From the NCBI GenBank assembly GCA_036924285.1, contig JAYKYS010000012.1, positions 3,534,001 through 3,598,000 of the forward strand: a stretch of 64,000 nt of DNA. The letters run 5' to 3'. Numbering within the stretch: position 1 is the stretch's first letter; the number at the start of each line of letters is the position of its first letter. Under the pieces are notes generated by a model. The model was not told where the DNA came from and ran no database searches. It worked only from the letters and a program-made list of their open reading frames with translations. Position numbers and translations under genes: made by a program. This stretch comes from Asterella californica (Eukaryota > Streptophyta > Marchantiopsida > Marchantiales > Aytoniaceae). Below are positions 1 to 12,527 of this stretch, piece after piece.

Positions 1-288
1 TTCGGAGTTTAGATATATTATGAATTTTAAATACGTAGCTTGTGAATGACTTGCACAAGTAACGTCCGAAAGAGAAAATATTGGCTGGCTTTCTTGACGC
101 ATCTGTGATAGCTTTCCATCTCTCAAGAGCGCATCCACCAAGTCGTCATATTTATTTTGGCTGTCAGGTGATACCAAGTCAACCTTCAAAGTTACCACAA
201 ACAGTATTGGGCCCATGCGGCATCAAAGACAAAGATCGAAGTCCACCTTCCGCAGGAGGCTGCGGACTTTTCGTAGACCCTAATGATC

Positions 289-320
289 GGGACTCGGGAC
301 TCGGGACTCGGGACTCGGGG
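289..320 (+). repeat. (GGGACTC)4 array with G-quadruplex pattern
   Basis: Four perfect copies of GGGACTC are followed by GGGG, giving five runs of at least three guanines separated by four-base ACTC loops (runs at 289, 296, 303, 310 and 317). This satisfies the usual sequence rule for an intramolecular G-quadruplex on the plus strand. No gene is placed next to it, so any regulatory role is only a possibility. Confidence 0.85.
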
Positions 321-426
321 ACCGGTCGTTCCCGGAGTCTACCGCTCGAAGAGGTGGGCGGTGGTTCGGTCTTATCTTCGTGCCCAACAAGATCGAGATA
401 CATACACCACTATAAGAAATGACTAA

Positions 427-450
427 AAATAAATAAATAAATAAATAAAC
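427..450. repeat. (AAAT)n microsatellite
   Basis: About five and a half tandem AAAT units, read directly from the sequence. Confidence 0.85.
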
Positions 451-1455
451 AATAATAAGAAATGACTATATGCGAAGAAAGGAATAGGCCAGAAATTGGT
501 GAATTTTATTGACTACTAGTGTCCAAAGAGTATGGTTTTATGGGCTGCTCATTTGTACGCGCTTACCATATTCGAGGCAACTTACTAAGAGCCAAGCAAG
601 CAACGCGTATGGATCGAGCTAACTCAGCGGAAGTTTCCACTCCGGTGTCTCCCGACTGTATGATGTTACAGATTCCAGTCAGAGAAAAAAATGGTTGCAT
701 GATTGCATGGTCAAGTCTCTGATCATCCGATGACTACGTCATACAAACCGTCTATGACCCGGGTGCAATGAAGACTCGACCAGAGTCAGCAATTTGACCC
801 AAAGTTACCATACAATGCTATTTTGTTTATTTTGTTTTACAATGGTGATGGAATATTACTATATCTAGCAATTTTGGATGTTTTAAATCACCGAAATGAG
901 GAGGTGGGGTGCCTGGGATTAACTTACGATCTGACTTTTTTTGTCAGAAGGGCTAGATAATGAATTATCTATACATTGTATTAATGTGTAAATCGTGAGA
1001 AGATCCCGGATTTATATTTTGGAGGTGCTGCGGCCTGCACATGCTTTATGGGTTATTTATTCTTTCTCGCATCACGCTCTCTTTAAAACATTTGACAATT
1101 ATCTAAATTTGTAAAATTTCAATTTAGTTTATTCTAAAATTCTCTTATAATGGTTAATCCATTCAATAAAGGTTATGTGTATTACGTGCGTTAGGACCTC
1201 CAGTAGTCACGACGACAACCAATATACATCAAGATTTATTTCACTATCTTTCTGCTTTTCTTTTTGTTTGTCTCCAGTGTGAAAGTCAGAAAAGCATGCA
1301 TATTTTAGATTGTACCCACCATTCGATCAAGATCGAAAGGTGAGTTTAATTTAACATCGAACTCTTCCACGAAAAAGAATTGGTGTTACACTCTTCCGCT
1401 TCCGTATTCCGTTTTATGCTCTAGCACGTGGGGAGACGGTCACATCGCTTATAGT

Positions 1456-1532
1456 TTTTTTAGAGTTTTTAAGAGAGTTTTAGAGTCTTTTTTAGTTTTT
1501 CTTTTAGATTTTTTAGAGTTTCTTTAGGGTTT
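1456..1532. repeat. T-rich degenerate tandem repeat
   Basis: Imperfect repeats of a TTTTTAGAGTTT-like unit make a T-rich strand of about 75 bases. A similar block lies near 9080-9190. It reads as simple-sequence expansion and nothing points to a gene. Confidence 0.6.
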
Positions 1533-3781
1533 GTCTACTTTTGGATTGTTCTAGTTTCATTCTTACTCTGGCTACTTTTGCTTGCTGTGGCACATTAATT
1601 AAAAGATTCATGCCTCTACCTTTTCCTTTTGCATAAATAAATCATTCTTGTAATTACAATTTGAGATATATAACATCTTCCAAATCTGATAAGTTTCTCA
1701 TCAGCCCGAGGTCCATGGCTTACTTACAATATCATATCCACTAATTGCGTTCTATGTATCATAATGTATTTAACTTATTATTTCTTAGAACTGAAATATT
1801 CTTTTTTCTTTTAACTCGAATTTTGAGTTAAAATATTATTGTGATCTTACTATGACAATCTGAGTTTGATTGATATTTTGAAATCTGAGATGAAATTTAG
1901 AGAAACGGAGTGTCTTAAGAGCAGCTAGTTGAGATGAAAATAATAGATAGTCGTTGTACATTAGTGAGATATTATAACTGTTGTTTTACCTTCGTCATTC
2001 TTGTGGGTGAGTGCAGGGTTTAAGGTCTAAATCCTAAACCTTAACTTCTGAATTCTTAGACTATGGAGATATTTGTAAACGTTGTTTGATGGTTGTAGAG
2101 TCTTGGGAAACTAACTGTTGGTTGTGATATTAAAATTATTTTTTTTATTTTTTTTGCAAAACAGTGATATAGAAATTCAAACCAAAGACCTCTAATAAGC
2201 AATAAACAGTTCCATTTATAAGCTAATGTCAAATTTTAGAATATCTTTCAAATATAATATTCCCTAAAAGTTGATAGGAAATCAGATCCATTAAGAAAGG
2301 CCCAATAGCATATTGCTTGGCTTCTATTCTTATCATATATGTACTTCTTATCATCCTATGGTTTAATGTAGCTTTAATACTTTAGTAATAGATATTTATT
2401 GCATGGCTGATTGCTCTACTCATTCTTGAAGGTACGGTCAATTTTCTGGTTGATGTTGTGATCCCTATCTTCTCGTTGATTATCAACTACATCGTCTTTG
2501 GCTATTTGCTTTATCTACCCATAATGTAATTTTCTCCCTCTCTCTATAAGGGGTGTTGACGGAGGGAGTTGACGGAAAGAAAACACTGCAAGTGTTTTCT
2601 TAACGTATATTCATTCTTTTTTATCGTTCTCTTTTGCAGTAAAGAATATACTGCTCTAAGTAATTAGTCCAAGTGTCAGAACTGGAAAAAATTTAGATAA
2701 TGTCCATTCACAAGGACGGCCCAGAGTGAGCTGTGATTCTACACAAATTTAACTGAGACATAATTATATTTTTATCTCGATCAGCAAAGAATATTTCTTC
2801 TAAACTTTGACCTCCCTATTGTCTTGCAACAATCTCGAACAAGCACATCCATGTGCCATATCAACCTGTGGATTCACTAACAACTTTTGTTAGTTACACG
2901 CTAACTTTTAGTACTTTAAAATAAACTTAAAACTCGTAAAGACATTTTTCTCTGTATGTTTTATGAAGGTTGTAACTTGCACATGGTTAAGGGAAAACAT
3001 GGAAATGAATCTTGAGATCTTTGAAACACATACCATGATCATAGTAATTAACTATTCATCTATATCCGAGGGGGGAACAACATCAGTCATCACCAGTTGA
3101 TATGCTGATATCAGAAGAATTTTTATTTGAATGAATAGATTATTTTTCTGATATCAACAAGTTATCTGATATTTTTTAAAGAAAAGTTAATTTTCGATAG
3201 TAATATAACTTCAATTTCTGTATTGTAACATAGAAGTACAAAAGAATTATAGTAATCGAGGTCGATTACTATAAATACAATAGTAATCAAAATTAATTAC
3301 ATATCTTCTTTTTGGTTGTTCAATGATTTCATGAAACGATCGATACATATTCTAGATAAAAAGATTGACAATTGTGAAACTCGTACATTTGAGTTTATGT
3401 CAGTATCCTTTTCTATCTCTTTTTATAATAGTATAACTAAGTGTAGCACCATATCTAACAAACTCTCATTTTACAATCTACCTTCGACTTCACTCAAGAG
3501 CTCTGTATTATGTACTCCACACATACAGTTAAATTCATATAAAAGACCTTGGAAGGATTCCAAATTTTCATTGAGTTTGTATAGTTGGCTACGGGAAAAG
3601 GTCTATCATGGTTTTACAAGCGAACTCTTATCTTCATACTCGGTAATAGAATGATTCAGTTGTCGGTATCTACTTTCATTTCTATCCATTTTGAACGCCT
3701 AGTCTCTTCTTGCATCTTCCACAATCATTAGTCCATCACTCAGTCTCACCAGACACACACAAAAATAAAATATAATTAACA

Positions 3782-3862
3782 GAGTCCCACCAAATACGTA
3801 GAAAAATAATGAATAAATAAAAAAAGTCCCACCAAACACGTACAAAAATAATGAATAAATAA
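3782..3862. repeat. two-copy tandem repeat, ~45 bp period
   Basis: The core AGTCCCACCAAAYACGTA followed by an A-rich spacer and AATGAATAAATA occurs twice in a row. The second copy differs by a few bases. Confidence 0.7.
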
Positions 3863-4559
3863 CCAGAACCTCAGTTGAAGTAAATACTCATATAAAAAAG
3901 AACACTATGCAATAGAGCAACTGGAAAAAACTCTACTAATAGTTATCATTTCCTCAAGATAAACTCTTCTAAGTATTCTTTAACATGAAGTCCTTACCAG
4001 TGTAGAGGAAAAATACAAATACATTAGTTAATGGAAAGAATATCCAACCACGACGGAAGAGATTGGAGAAGGCATTTTATTTTTTCTAATGTGAAATAAA
4101 GGCAATCTAACGTGTTCAGGGCGAGCACGCACTCTCAAGGAGCACGACGGAAGGACGCGCCCTTGTTAAGGTTCGTCGTAGTCCTTAGTGTAGGAACCAG
4201 GCATTAGTTTAGATTTTACATGTTTTATATAAGTTAAATAGTAATGAACAGATGCAGCTCCAGCCGCTAGGGTCGCAAATATCTTTAGGTAATATAGTCC
4301 TTTAAACTTCTTTGGCCAGTTATAACCTTGAACCACTTGACCATGATCACCCTGAGTAAGCTACAGAGCCCCAGTGAAATATTATCGATCATATGTAAAA
4401 GTTTGTGTTTATATTCTACAACTTTACCTTTTCCTTTCAGCTGGAAAACTGAGAATAATAAAGTTCTTTTTCATTACAATATGTACCATGACGCTCATTC
4501 TTGAAGAAACTGCGAACAAGATCAGTAATTAATGGTCGAGAAGTGTAGCTAGTACAGAA

Positions 4560-4770
4560 CTTTTGTTACCAAAGTGCATATGATATACATGCAAGCAAGA
4601 TCCACTTCAGAGTATTTTGTTGTTATCAAGAAAATATATAAGTGTTAAGCAAAAATATTATACCAAGATGACAGAAAAAATCAAATATTAAATAAATATT
4701 AAATGTTAACCATCCTGGAGATGCCAGAAGACCCAAACATAAACCATAATGGGAGCGCTTACAGCAGCAT
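4560..4770 (+). repeat. dispersed repeat R1, copy a (partial)
   Basis: This segment shares an ordered set of words with 14280-14600 (plus) and with 38440-38745 (minus): GAAAATATATAARTGTTAAG, then an AT-rich spacer, then a 'CATAA' block with degraded flanks. It is the most decayed of the three copies. The order of shared words in all three supports one old mobile or dispersed repeat rather than chance. Confidence 0.45.
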
Positions 4771-5273
4771 TCCCCAAAGTACATATGCAGGATGCTGATT
4801 ACCACCAGAGCATTTTTATCAAGAAAATATATGCAAGGAAATTACTGCATTTACCGCATTGTAGACCGTTGCAAACCAATATACATCCCAACCGGGAAAA
4901 TGAAAAATCGAAGGAAGGCGACAACCGTATGTTTAGCAAAATAAATCTCTAGATATTATTGGTTAATAGAGTGACTTATAGAAACATGGAATTAGAGCGT
5001 TGATAAAAAGTTAGATTTGAAACAAACAGAGAATGAAACAGACGAAACGGAAGTGGTTTAATAAAGTCTGACCACATCTAGACTTGACTGAGAAAATAAT
5101 TTCTATTGTTGAAAAGAAATCAAATTGACATATATATATATATACACATGTGTTTCTAGGGAAAGCACACTTGGACTTGTGAATGAAAAGAAATCATAAA
5201 CACAGCACATAAAACGAATCTCATGGTCCCATATAGAGTTCTGTCTGCGGAAAATAAATTATAATATGATATT

Positions 5274-5376
5274 TTAATTTATGATCTAACTTTTCTCTTT
5301 AGAAAGGTTAGGACGTAAAATTAAAGGGTATGTATATTCTCCTCTTCCGAACTTGGAAGAGAGTGAATATACATAC
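5274..5376. repeat. composite palindromic element, copy 1
   Basis: Two palindromes lie back to back. The first (about 5274-5326) pairs TTTAATTTATG / CTAAC with GTTAG / CGTAAAATTAAA around a short loop. The second (5328-5376) pairs GTATGTATATTC and CCTCTTCC with GGAAGAG and GAATATACATAC around the centre GAACTT. The same pair of modules recurs at 15251-15317 and 38400-38494, and the second module alone at 38808-38847. The structure resembles a MITE-like fold-back element; no terminal direct duplication was established. Confidence 0.65.
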
Positions 5377-5552
5377 AAGGTATGCAACACTACCAGAAAA
5401 ACTCTTGGATTACACAGACAAATAGCAGCTGGTCAAAGAAATAGAACTCGTTATGCTCTTAGAGGTGGTAGGAGAATACACTTCCCGCAATGGAGTTACC
5501 CCGCAATAGGGTTACCCTGCGTAACCCCACTGCCCGAGCCACCTTCTCGAGG

Positions 5553-5581
5553 GCGTGAGGTTATGCTACGTAACCTCACGC
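5553..5581. other. perfect 11-bp hairpin
   Basis: GCGTGAGGTTA at 5553-5563 pairs perfectly with TAACCTCACGC at 5571-5581 across a seven-base loop. It follows a short run of near-repeated GTTACCC words (5490-5530). No adjacent gene gives it a role. Confidence 0.7.
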
Positions 5582-6070
5582 CAGTTAGTGCATTACATTG
5601 CGTGAAGCACGAGTGAAAATTTCAGTTCAAGCTCGCTACACGTTACACGTGGCATTATGCTGGCTGCTCATGACATTCCGTTCGCGGAGAAATTTTACGG
5701 ATTCGTATATTGCCAGATAAACCAATAACCCTTTTACCAGCAGAAACACGAACGGGTTCAGGTAAAGGATCTCCGGGAGCTGTAGTTAAACCTGGCAATG
5801 TTTATCTTTATGAAATCAGTGGATATTTTTAGTTTTCTGGAGGTGAGAGTTTAAAATATTTAGAAGGAGGAAGAATTATTTCTATTTAAGATTAATATTA
5901 AGATTAATATCAGTATTAAATTTAGTTGTTATATGTTTTTATGTTTTTATGTTTTTATATAGCTAAATTATTAGGCACTTTCGGTGCTGCTGTCTCGCTA
6001 TTAGAGACTTATAGACACCCTAGACTGGAATCTGTAACATCATACATCATAACATCAAGCAAGAGAAGAC

Positions 6071-6102
6071 GGACGGATGGACGGACGGATGGACGGACGG
6101 AT
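6071..6102. repeat. GGACGGACGGAT minisatellite
   Basis: About 2.7 copies of the 12-base unit GGACGGACGGAT stand in a perfect array. Confidence 0.85.
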
Positions 6103-8644
6103 CATTTTCCACCGCCGGAACAAAATGCAGAGGGAAGAAATTGGTCCGTCATTATCCAGGAAAGAACACTTTGAACAAGGAGCAAATTACTAGCTGTTTG
6201 GGAGAAGTTAGTTCACACCATTTATAAACTTCACAAGGACTCGAAAGGAGTCGAGGCAGTGTTGGTACAGTACTACCGTAGGGATGAAGTGAAGACATGA
6301 TTGTAACAGTTCAAGTGGAGGAAAGATTAACGTTCCCACGAAGGAGAGATTCTATACTCCTACCTGTAGGACCTTGCTGCCACGCTATGTTCGTCACCTA
6401 CCACATGCTGTGTACATCGAGGATATGCACGAAAGTGTGAAATCGAGGACAGCAAGAGCATGGCATTCTCTCGCTGCTTCCAGCTTGCTATCTGCCACAT
6501 GGCGACAAAACAGGCAGTACTAGAAGAAAACGTGAAGGAAGCGAAAGCTATAGCAGTCACTATAGACGTGAAGGGAAAGATGCAAAAGTACGATCGGCGT
6601 GAAGATTGATTGCAGCCATGCTAATATCGAGAAGTTTATGGCACACCTTTTGTTATATGTTGTCTAGTAGATCCCCGGATGGATGCCGATAAAACTTAGC
6701 AGATTCCACCCCACTTTCCCAAAGGAAAACAAGAACACCAAACTCCGAAAGCAGAAACGAACTATAGTGACAAACATGAACCGTTGTCTCCGCTGTGCAT
6801 CGTAAAGGACGACAAGTTTTAAGCAAATAATGGATTATTGTTCTCATGATCAGACAGCTGAGCTATGTCAAAGCTGGATACGGCTATGGTACTCACATAA
6901 CCAACCCACTTTCCAACATAACGCTTGATCACTCATTCAACCATTTCGAACACCACTTGAATGCTCATGTACACTGCTTCTCCTTCGGACGAGAGAGTCA
7001 AAGCACATCTGATGTTGCTTGTACATTGTACATGCAAAGAACCCGGTTAGAAACGGATAATCAGGGCTTCACCAGAAGGTTGTTGACTTTGTAACAGCGC
7101 TTTTCTTGTGGTGGATAGTCCGTGGATTGCTTGGTTTTCCAGTAAAGTTGTGAGTTGCTACAGTAGTGAAGTGGTTTTTGCATTTAAGGTTTCTTCTTTG
7201 ACTTATCCTTTCTCCTCATAATGAAGCGCTTATACTTTGTAGAGGAGGAACCACTTGACCTCTAAAGTACCCCTTGACTGCCATCTACTTTCACTGACAA
7301 GTTGATAAGTTGGCTTGACAGAGTGAAGCAGTCACTGGACATCAAGTGGATGAGACAGTAGTCACCCCAGCAATCGAGGTTAACACCTGAATAGAAGGAC
7401 AATACCTTGAAGAAAATGACAAGAGGTTTGCTGGGCAGGTCATGACGAAACCGAAGTCGTCTCTCTGTACAGACCTCTGAAGTCGAGAGTGAGGCTTCCT
7501 CTTTGATGTCCTCCTCTCCCTTCATTTGACCTTCTCAGCTACTTTTACTGTGGCAACTTGGTTATACTGCCCATTCTACTCGCTTTTGATATTCCTCCAT
7601 TCTCATTCTCCGCTTATTTACTACTGTAGTTCCACCATATGAGACATGCATTGCAGGAAACATCAGCAAGCAACAAACAAGCTTTTGAAGAGTACAAGGT
7701 TCAGTTGATCAGGGAACTTCTTCAGGAAGAGAGTTCCGCACGACTTGATAACGTGTATCCAAGTACCAAATAATATGTACGAAGTATGAGTCTGGCGAAT
7801 GCTGATGTTGGGAGAGTGGTAGATCAATTTGCCAGTCTTATTTAGAATTCTCTCTACACTGGCGGGGATCCTAGAGAACAGATGCCTTTCAACCACTAAC
7901 TGTGCTTAGTAGTACAAAGTATATTACTGAAGGATAACTAACTATAACCCTTCTGCCATGGTTCCAGGCAAGTTCTAGATATCGTAACAACGATCACGAG
8001 GAAGTTACCGATATCTTCATAAGACTACTCAAAACATCCTTTCTGTCTTTCATTCGGATTAGCTCACCGTCAAAGAACAAGACTTTAAAGGACTATGTTA
8101 CTGTCAGAAGATGTACCGATATTTTCAAAGATGACGAAGGACAACCCTTCTGGCTTTCATTCCGACTGGTTCAGGAAAAGTATTCATTATTCTTTCTATT
8201 AGTTTTTCTTTTATTTTGTCATAATCTTTCTGCAACTCTTTGGTTATTGACTCGTTCATTTTCTGTCCAGATAGTGAATGATTTTGTATCAGAAAGGGTG
8301 TATTTTCCTTTTCCAGTTGAAGAACTTATTTTCATGACCTCAGGTTGGATATACCTTTATGCAATACAGTGATTGTATATAGGCTCCTCTTGACCTAGAG
8401 AATCTAATGAGAAACTGTCCAGTCAGAAGTTGTCTGTCAGCTGATGCACTTGTTTTTCCCATACAGTATAAGAAGTTTACAGTGTTGGTAAATGATTGCA
8501 ACATTCCTCGAGCCAGGTTAATTGCCAAAGTACAGCGATACACGTGAATCCAGATAGGCGGGAAGAAAACTCGAGCAAAGGATGTGAAAATCGAACCGGA
8601 GTCATTTATTATCGTGCATGAGAAAATTTTGTTATTATCTTTTG

Positions 8645-8935
8645 GTAGCATAATGGTGAGATCTCGAGATTAGGAGCATGAAGTCGTTGGTTTGAATCTT
8701 GATGTTCATTTTGACTCTGCGACTGCAGTCTAAAGTCCTTGGTGTTCTTTTGTGCGGCTCCCTGCCGTAGGCCTAGCGGTCATTGCTTAATCTAATGCTT
8801 TATGAAAAACAAACCTCCTTCTAGATTTAGGTAATAGTGGGCAGCTCTCGGCTTAGGGTCCTTGCTACTTCTATTGCCAGCAGCTCTTGGCTTAGGGTCC
8901 TTGCTTAGTCTAATGCCTCAGAAAGAAACATCTTC
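8645..8935 (+). mobile_element. possible tRNA-derived SINE remnant
   Basis: A segment resembling a degenerate RNA polymerase III promoter is present: TAGCATAATGGTGAG (A-box like) followed about 40 bases later by GGTTTGAATC (B-box like). Downstream is a repeated tail, with CAGCTCTYGGCTTAGGGTCCTTGC occurring twice (near 8837 and 8880) together with two copies of a TCTAATGC word. This layout (tRNA-like head plus repeated tail) fits a SINE, and it lies just before the non-LTR retrotransposon whose machinery such elements borrow. The match is weak and the ends are unknown. Confidence 0.3.
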
Positions 8936-9189
8936 TTTTTAGGTTTAGGTTATGGTTTTTAGGTTGGAAGAAGAAGATCTGGTGCGAGATCATGCGAGAA
9001 AGGACGTGCGAGGTAGAGAGATGAGGGGAGGGGAGGGAGTGTAATTTGAGAGGGTGGAGTGTGTTGGGGTGAGTTACTGTAGATTTTTTTAGATTTTTTT
9101 CTCTATTTTCTGTTTCTGCTTCTTTTGGTTCTAGAATTAGTACATTTTGTGAAGAAATGAGAGAGTACAATTTTTGGATTTTTTGGAGT

Positions 9190-11830
9190 TTTAGAGCTAC
9201 AAAGTCTTTTGTGCGGATGATTGGACGGCCTTACAGGAAGAATCAATATGTGCGATACGAGATAGGAGTGAGTCTGTCTCTATACGTGATGTCTCATCTT
9301 TTGTCCAAATACGACGTTGTATGATGTTAGATCAAGTTCGAGAGTATAGTAGAGCTGCTAGAGTATTGCATCTTTTGTCAGTGGCATGTCCTATTGAGGA
9401 GACGATTGCTTCGTTGCATTTCTTTCGTCTCTCACCAGATGATCCCTCACCACTTGAGGTTCAAGACTATCAGTCTGAGAAGCCACTATGTCTCGATAGA
9501 TCCTTGTTTGTCCGGACCTTGTGTACAACTCCACGTCTATTTTTTTGGAGGTCTGTCTAGGATGATCTACAAGCACCTACTGGATTATTTTCAATCAGAC
9601 GATCACTCTAGTGGTTTCACGGAGCTTTTTCAGATAGCGATAGCAGTAGCTCATGGACATATTCTTCATTCTATAGCTCAAGTACTGGAGGCAGCTAAAC
9701 TTTTGGTCATGATGAAGGATGGTGGAGAGATTCGATCGATAGCCATCGGTGAGATTTTCTTACGACTTATTAGTCGTATCATTGTTCTTCAGCTTCGAGA
9801 TACTTTTCAGGACCACCTTTGATCACATCAGTTTGGAGTTACGATGCCTAAAGGTTGTGAGTCTATGTCTTTTGACATTAAGGTTCTCTTGGACATCTAT
9901 CTCGATTGGGTTATCCTACAAGTGGACGTGGAAAATATTTTTAATAGCGTTTCATGCGCTTCCATCTTTAGAGCTCATGGATGATGATGAATCTCTGGCG
10001 AGTCGAACGATCACAGAGTCCTTCGTGCGATCCTTCTATTGTTCTTCCTCTCCTCTTTATTACCGGCACGGTCTTTCGATAGAGGAGGTTACAGTCATAA
10101 GCTCCGGTGCAGGTACTCGTCAAAGAGACTTTTTGGGTGGAACTCTCTTTGTCTTAGTTCACTATAAAGCTCTCTTGGTCATCGCCTTGGTTGCTCCAGG
10201 TTGTGTTTTTCCATCTCTAGTTGATAACACGTATATCGTAAGTCCGACGGATCAAGTCTATTATGTCTTGATCACCTCGTCTCTCAATTGGCCTTGATAA
10301 GACAGAGAATGAAGGTATCAAAGTGCAGGGCTTGGTCTCCCCTTGATATACCGTCGGACCTTGTGCTCTCAGAGAGATTTGTTACATCTAGAGATGGTTT
10401 ACGTATCTTTGGAGTATCAGTGAGTATAGAGAATTTCGTCTCCCGGTTCTTAGATGTTGCTCTAACGGAGGACGTTTGCATATCGATGATCTTCCTAAGC
10501 TAGAGGACTCATATGTTGTCTTTGGTATCTTTTCTTCTTCCATTGCACGTCGTTCGAGTTACTTATTTCGCACAGTACCTCCATCTCCTATCTTCATCTT
10601 GCACCTTAGAGAGTTTGATAAGAGGATCATGGAGGTTTTTGGTGACATCTTAAGACCGAAGACCTTTAACTATGTGGCAGGACTTCTCGCACATAGACAG
10701 ATATCTTTGCCGATATCATGTGATGAAGTGGACTTATTATCCATGGAGGAGACTGCTCCGATAGTCTTTTGGGTACTTGGGTCCTCTCAACACCTTGGCT
10801 CTATTGCCGTTTCCTCGTGCGAGATAGACTTATTTTGGAGAGCTATACGACAGAGTTGGAGAATGATTCTTACTCACTACAGATGTGCTCTGTGAGACAA
10901 GAGATAGTTTGACTCTTGAGACACGTGAGGCACATCTCCGACTCGATATCTTAGCTATCAATAGATCACACAGACTACAATCCTCTCTGACGAGACATCA
11001 CTTCCAGCAGGTTCTTCATGCGCTCTTAGTTGATCTTTCCATCTCACGAGATACTAGAGCTCGATTGCGCTCTTGTTCGAATAAGAATGCATGCTCTTGA
11101 CTCATAGCTCGACCTTTACAGCGTTTCGACTCGCATCGACTATCTTCTCTACAAAGATGAGGTTCTGCTTAGAGTTGGTCCATGCTGTTGCTTCGGCACT
11201 ATCGATCTACGAGTGTGATGTCTTGCTCGACATCTTGCTCGTTGTCCTCGCGGTGGAGAGCAGATAAGTACACACTATGTCATCCGAGACGTCATGTTTG
11301 CCTTAGCACGAGAGAGCGGTTACATGATGTGGATAAAACGTTGGTATGTCTTTCAGACGAGAGGATCAGTGAGAGATGACATGAACATGATGAGGGAGTA
11401 TAAGATCTCAGTGGCAGATGTGGTTGTCATGGATCCGACACGGGATTCAGTGGCGACACAAGTTATCATCCATCCTCCAGGATGGGCTGCAGGCGTGGCG
11501 GCAGCAATGACCAAATATAAGAGTATGCAGGTGAGACATTGCTTCATCCTCTTAGTTTTAGAGATATACTGATCGACAACCTCTGAGTTCGATGTTTTAT
11601 TCAAGATTGTGTCAGAGCGTACCATGAGAGGTGTCAAGGGGTACCACTTTTTCTCTCTTTTTCGCACTATGTTGTTTAGACAACGAGTTTCCATTGCTCT
11701 ACATAGAGCTTTAGCAAGTACGATCAATAAGAGAGTAATTGCAATAGACGATGCTACTTCATGTGCACCTGTTGTATGCAGGAGTTTTGAATACCCGTGT
11801 GTGATATTTTAGAAACGATAAGCGATCTTA
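9190..11830 (+). mobile_element. decayed non-LTR retrotransposon (RT + restriction-like endonuclease)
   Basis: Reading across frames gives a continuous non-LTR polymerase. From left to right: an N-terminal block around 9320-9830 ending in IVLQLRDTFQDHL; RT motif A as LQVDVENIFNSV (catalytic Asp at 9925-9927); motif B as GTRQRDFLGG; motif C as FPSLVDNTYIV near 10211-10240; thumb and connection blocks 10300-11100; then a Cys-His region (CLARHLARC) and endonuclease-like VADVVVMDPTR near 11420-11450; and a C-terminal block with RQRVSIALHRAL near 11670-11720. The order RT then C-terminal Cys-His and restriction-like endonuclease is that of the R2/RLE class, which copies itself by target-primed reverse transcription. 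The copy is dead: frames shift repeatedly and motif C reads VDNT where ADDT is expected, so the second catalytic Asp (10226-10228) is Asn. The clade was not resolved. Confidence 0.75.
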
Positions 11831-11847
11831 GAATTACTGATTCTTCT

Positions 11848-12527
11848 TCCTTTCGAGGCGTTGGTTGCTTGGTCCTTCGGGTCCTTCTTTCCCTTGCAAG
11901 GCTTGATGGGTCTTTCCATCCGTTGGCTATTAATTGCGTGACGTGTGCACTTTTTAGGTTTAGAAAATAGCGAGAAGCTCTCCATCACTTTGCTTGTAAT
12001 CTAATTAATCTCACACTAACCTGTGTGAACCGGAATTAGTTTTTTAATCTATACCAACACGGTAGGGTTCGGGTCGCGAACTCGGAAAGCTCAGGAAGTC
12101 CAGGCAGGAGCTGTCCGTGAAGTACGTGCCGCAGCTTCACTCTCTACGAGCCTAGTACAAGGATGGTCTTTTTAACGATTCCACCTACGTCAAGGAGACT
12201 GTCGTAGTTCGAACTGCATGCATCACCTTGTTTAATGATGTAGGCAACACCAAAATCTGACCAACTATCGCCACGAAAAGACGACACGTTTCGGGGCAGA
12301 TTGTAGCAACTGTTATCCGTATCGTATCTTATAGTAGGTGGAGGAGCTTTAAGAGACAGGCTGGTTTTATTAGACGTTTGAGAAACGCATTATTGTATCT
12401 TGGGGGTCCTCCGATTCCTCGAAGTTTGAGACGTGAACACGCGATGTAATGAAAGACCCCATCAAGCCTTACAAGGGAAAGAAGAACACGAAGGGTCAAG
12501 CAACTAACGCCCCGAAGGGAAGAATAC
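11848..12527. repeat. inverted repeat of non-LTR element 3' tail
   Basis: About 75 bases at 11848-11925 (TTCTTCCTTTCGAGGCGTTG and onward) recur as the reverse complement at 12449-12527 with roughly 85% identity by eye. The left arm directly follows the coding remnant of the retrotransposon and is probably its 3' untranslated region. The right arm would then be the 3' end of a second copy inserted in the opposite direction, whose body is truncated or unrecognisable between the arms. Confidence 0.7.

Larger units (their letters stand above)
1..8640. other. gene-poor stretch, no supported gene
   Basis: I see no protein with recognisable domains here and no chain of exons with consistent splice sites. 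Open frames are short (under about 115 codons) and of low-information composition. A weak protein-like stretch lies around 6200-6560 on the plus strand, but it is interrupted by stops and I cannot name it. The stretch holds simple repeats, short tandem duplications and palindromes that are listed separately. The base composition alternates between AT-rich blocks (for example 1740-3700) and more balanced blocks, which is typical of old intergenic DNA built from decayed transposable elements. Confidence 0.5.

Noticed and set aside
81..422. Overlapping 113-codon (+) and 74-codon (-) frames
   Set aside because: Both are open because of the GGGACTC array; composition is low-complexity and there is no domain or splice context.
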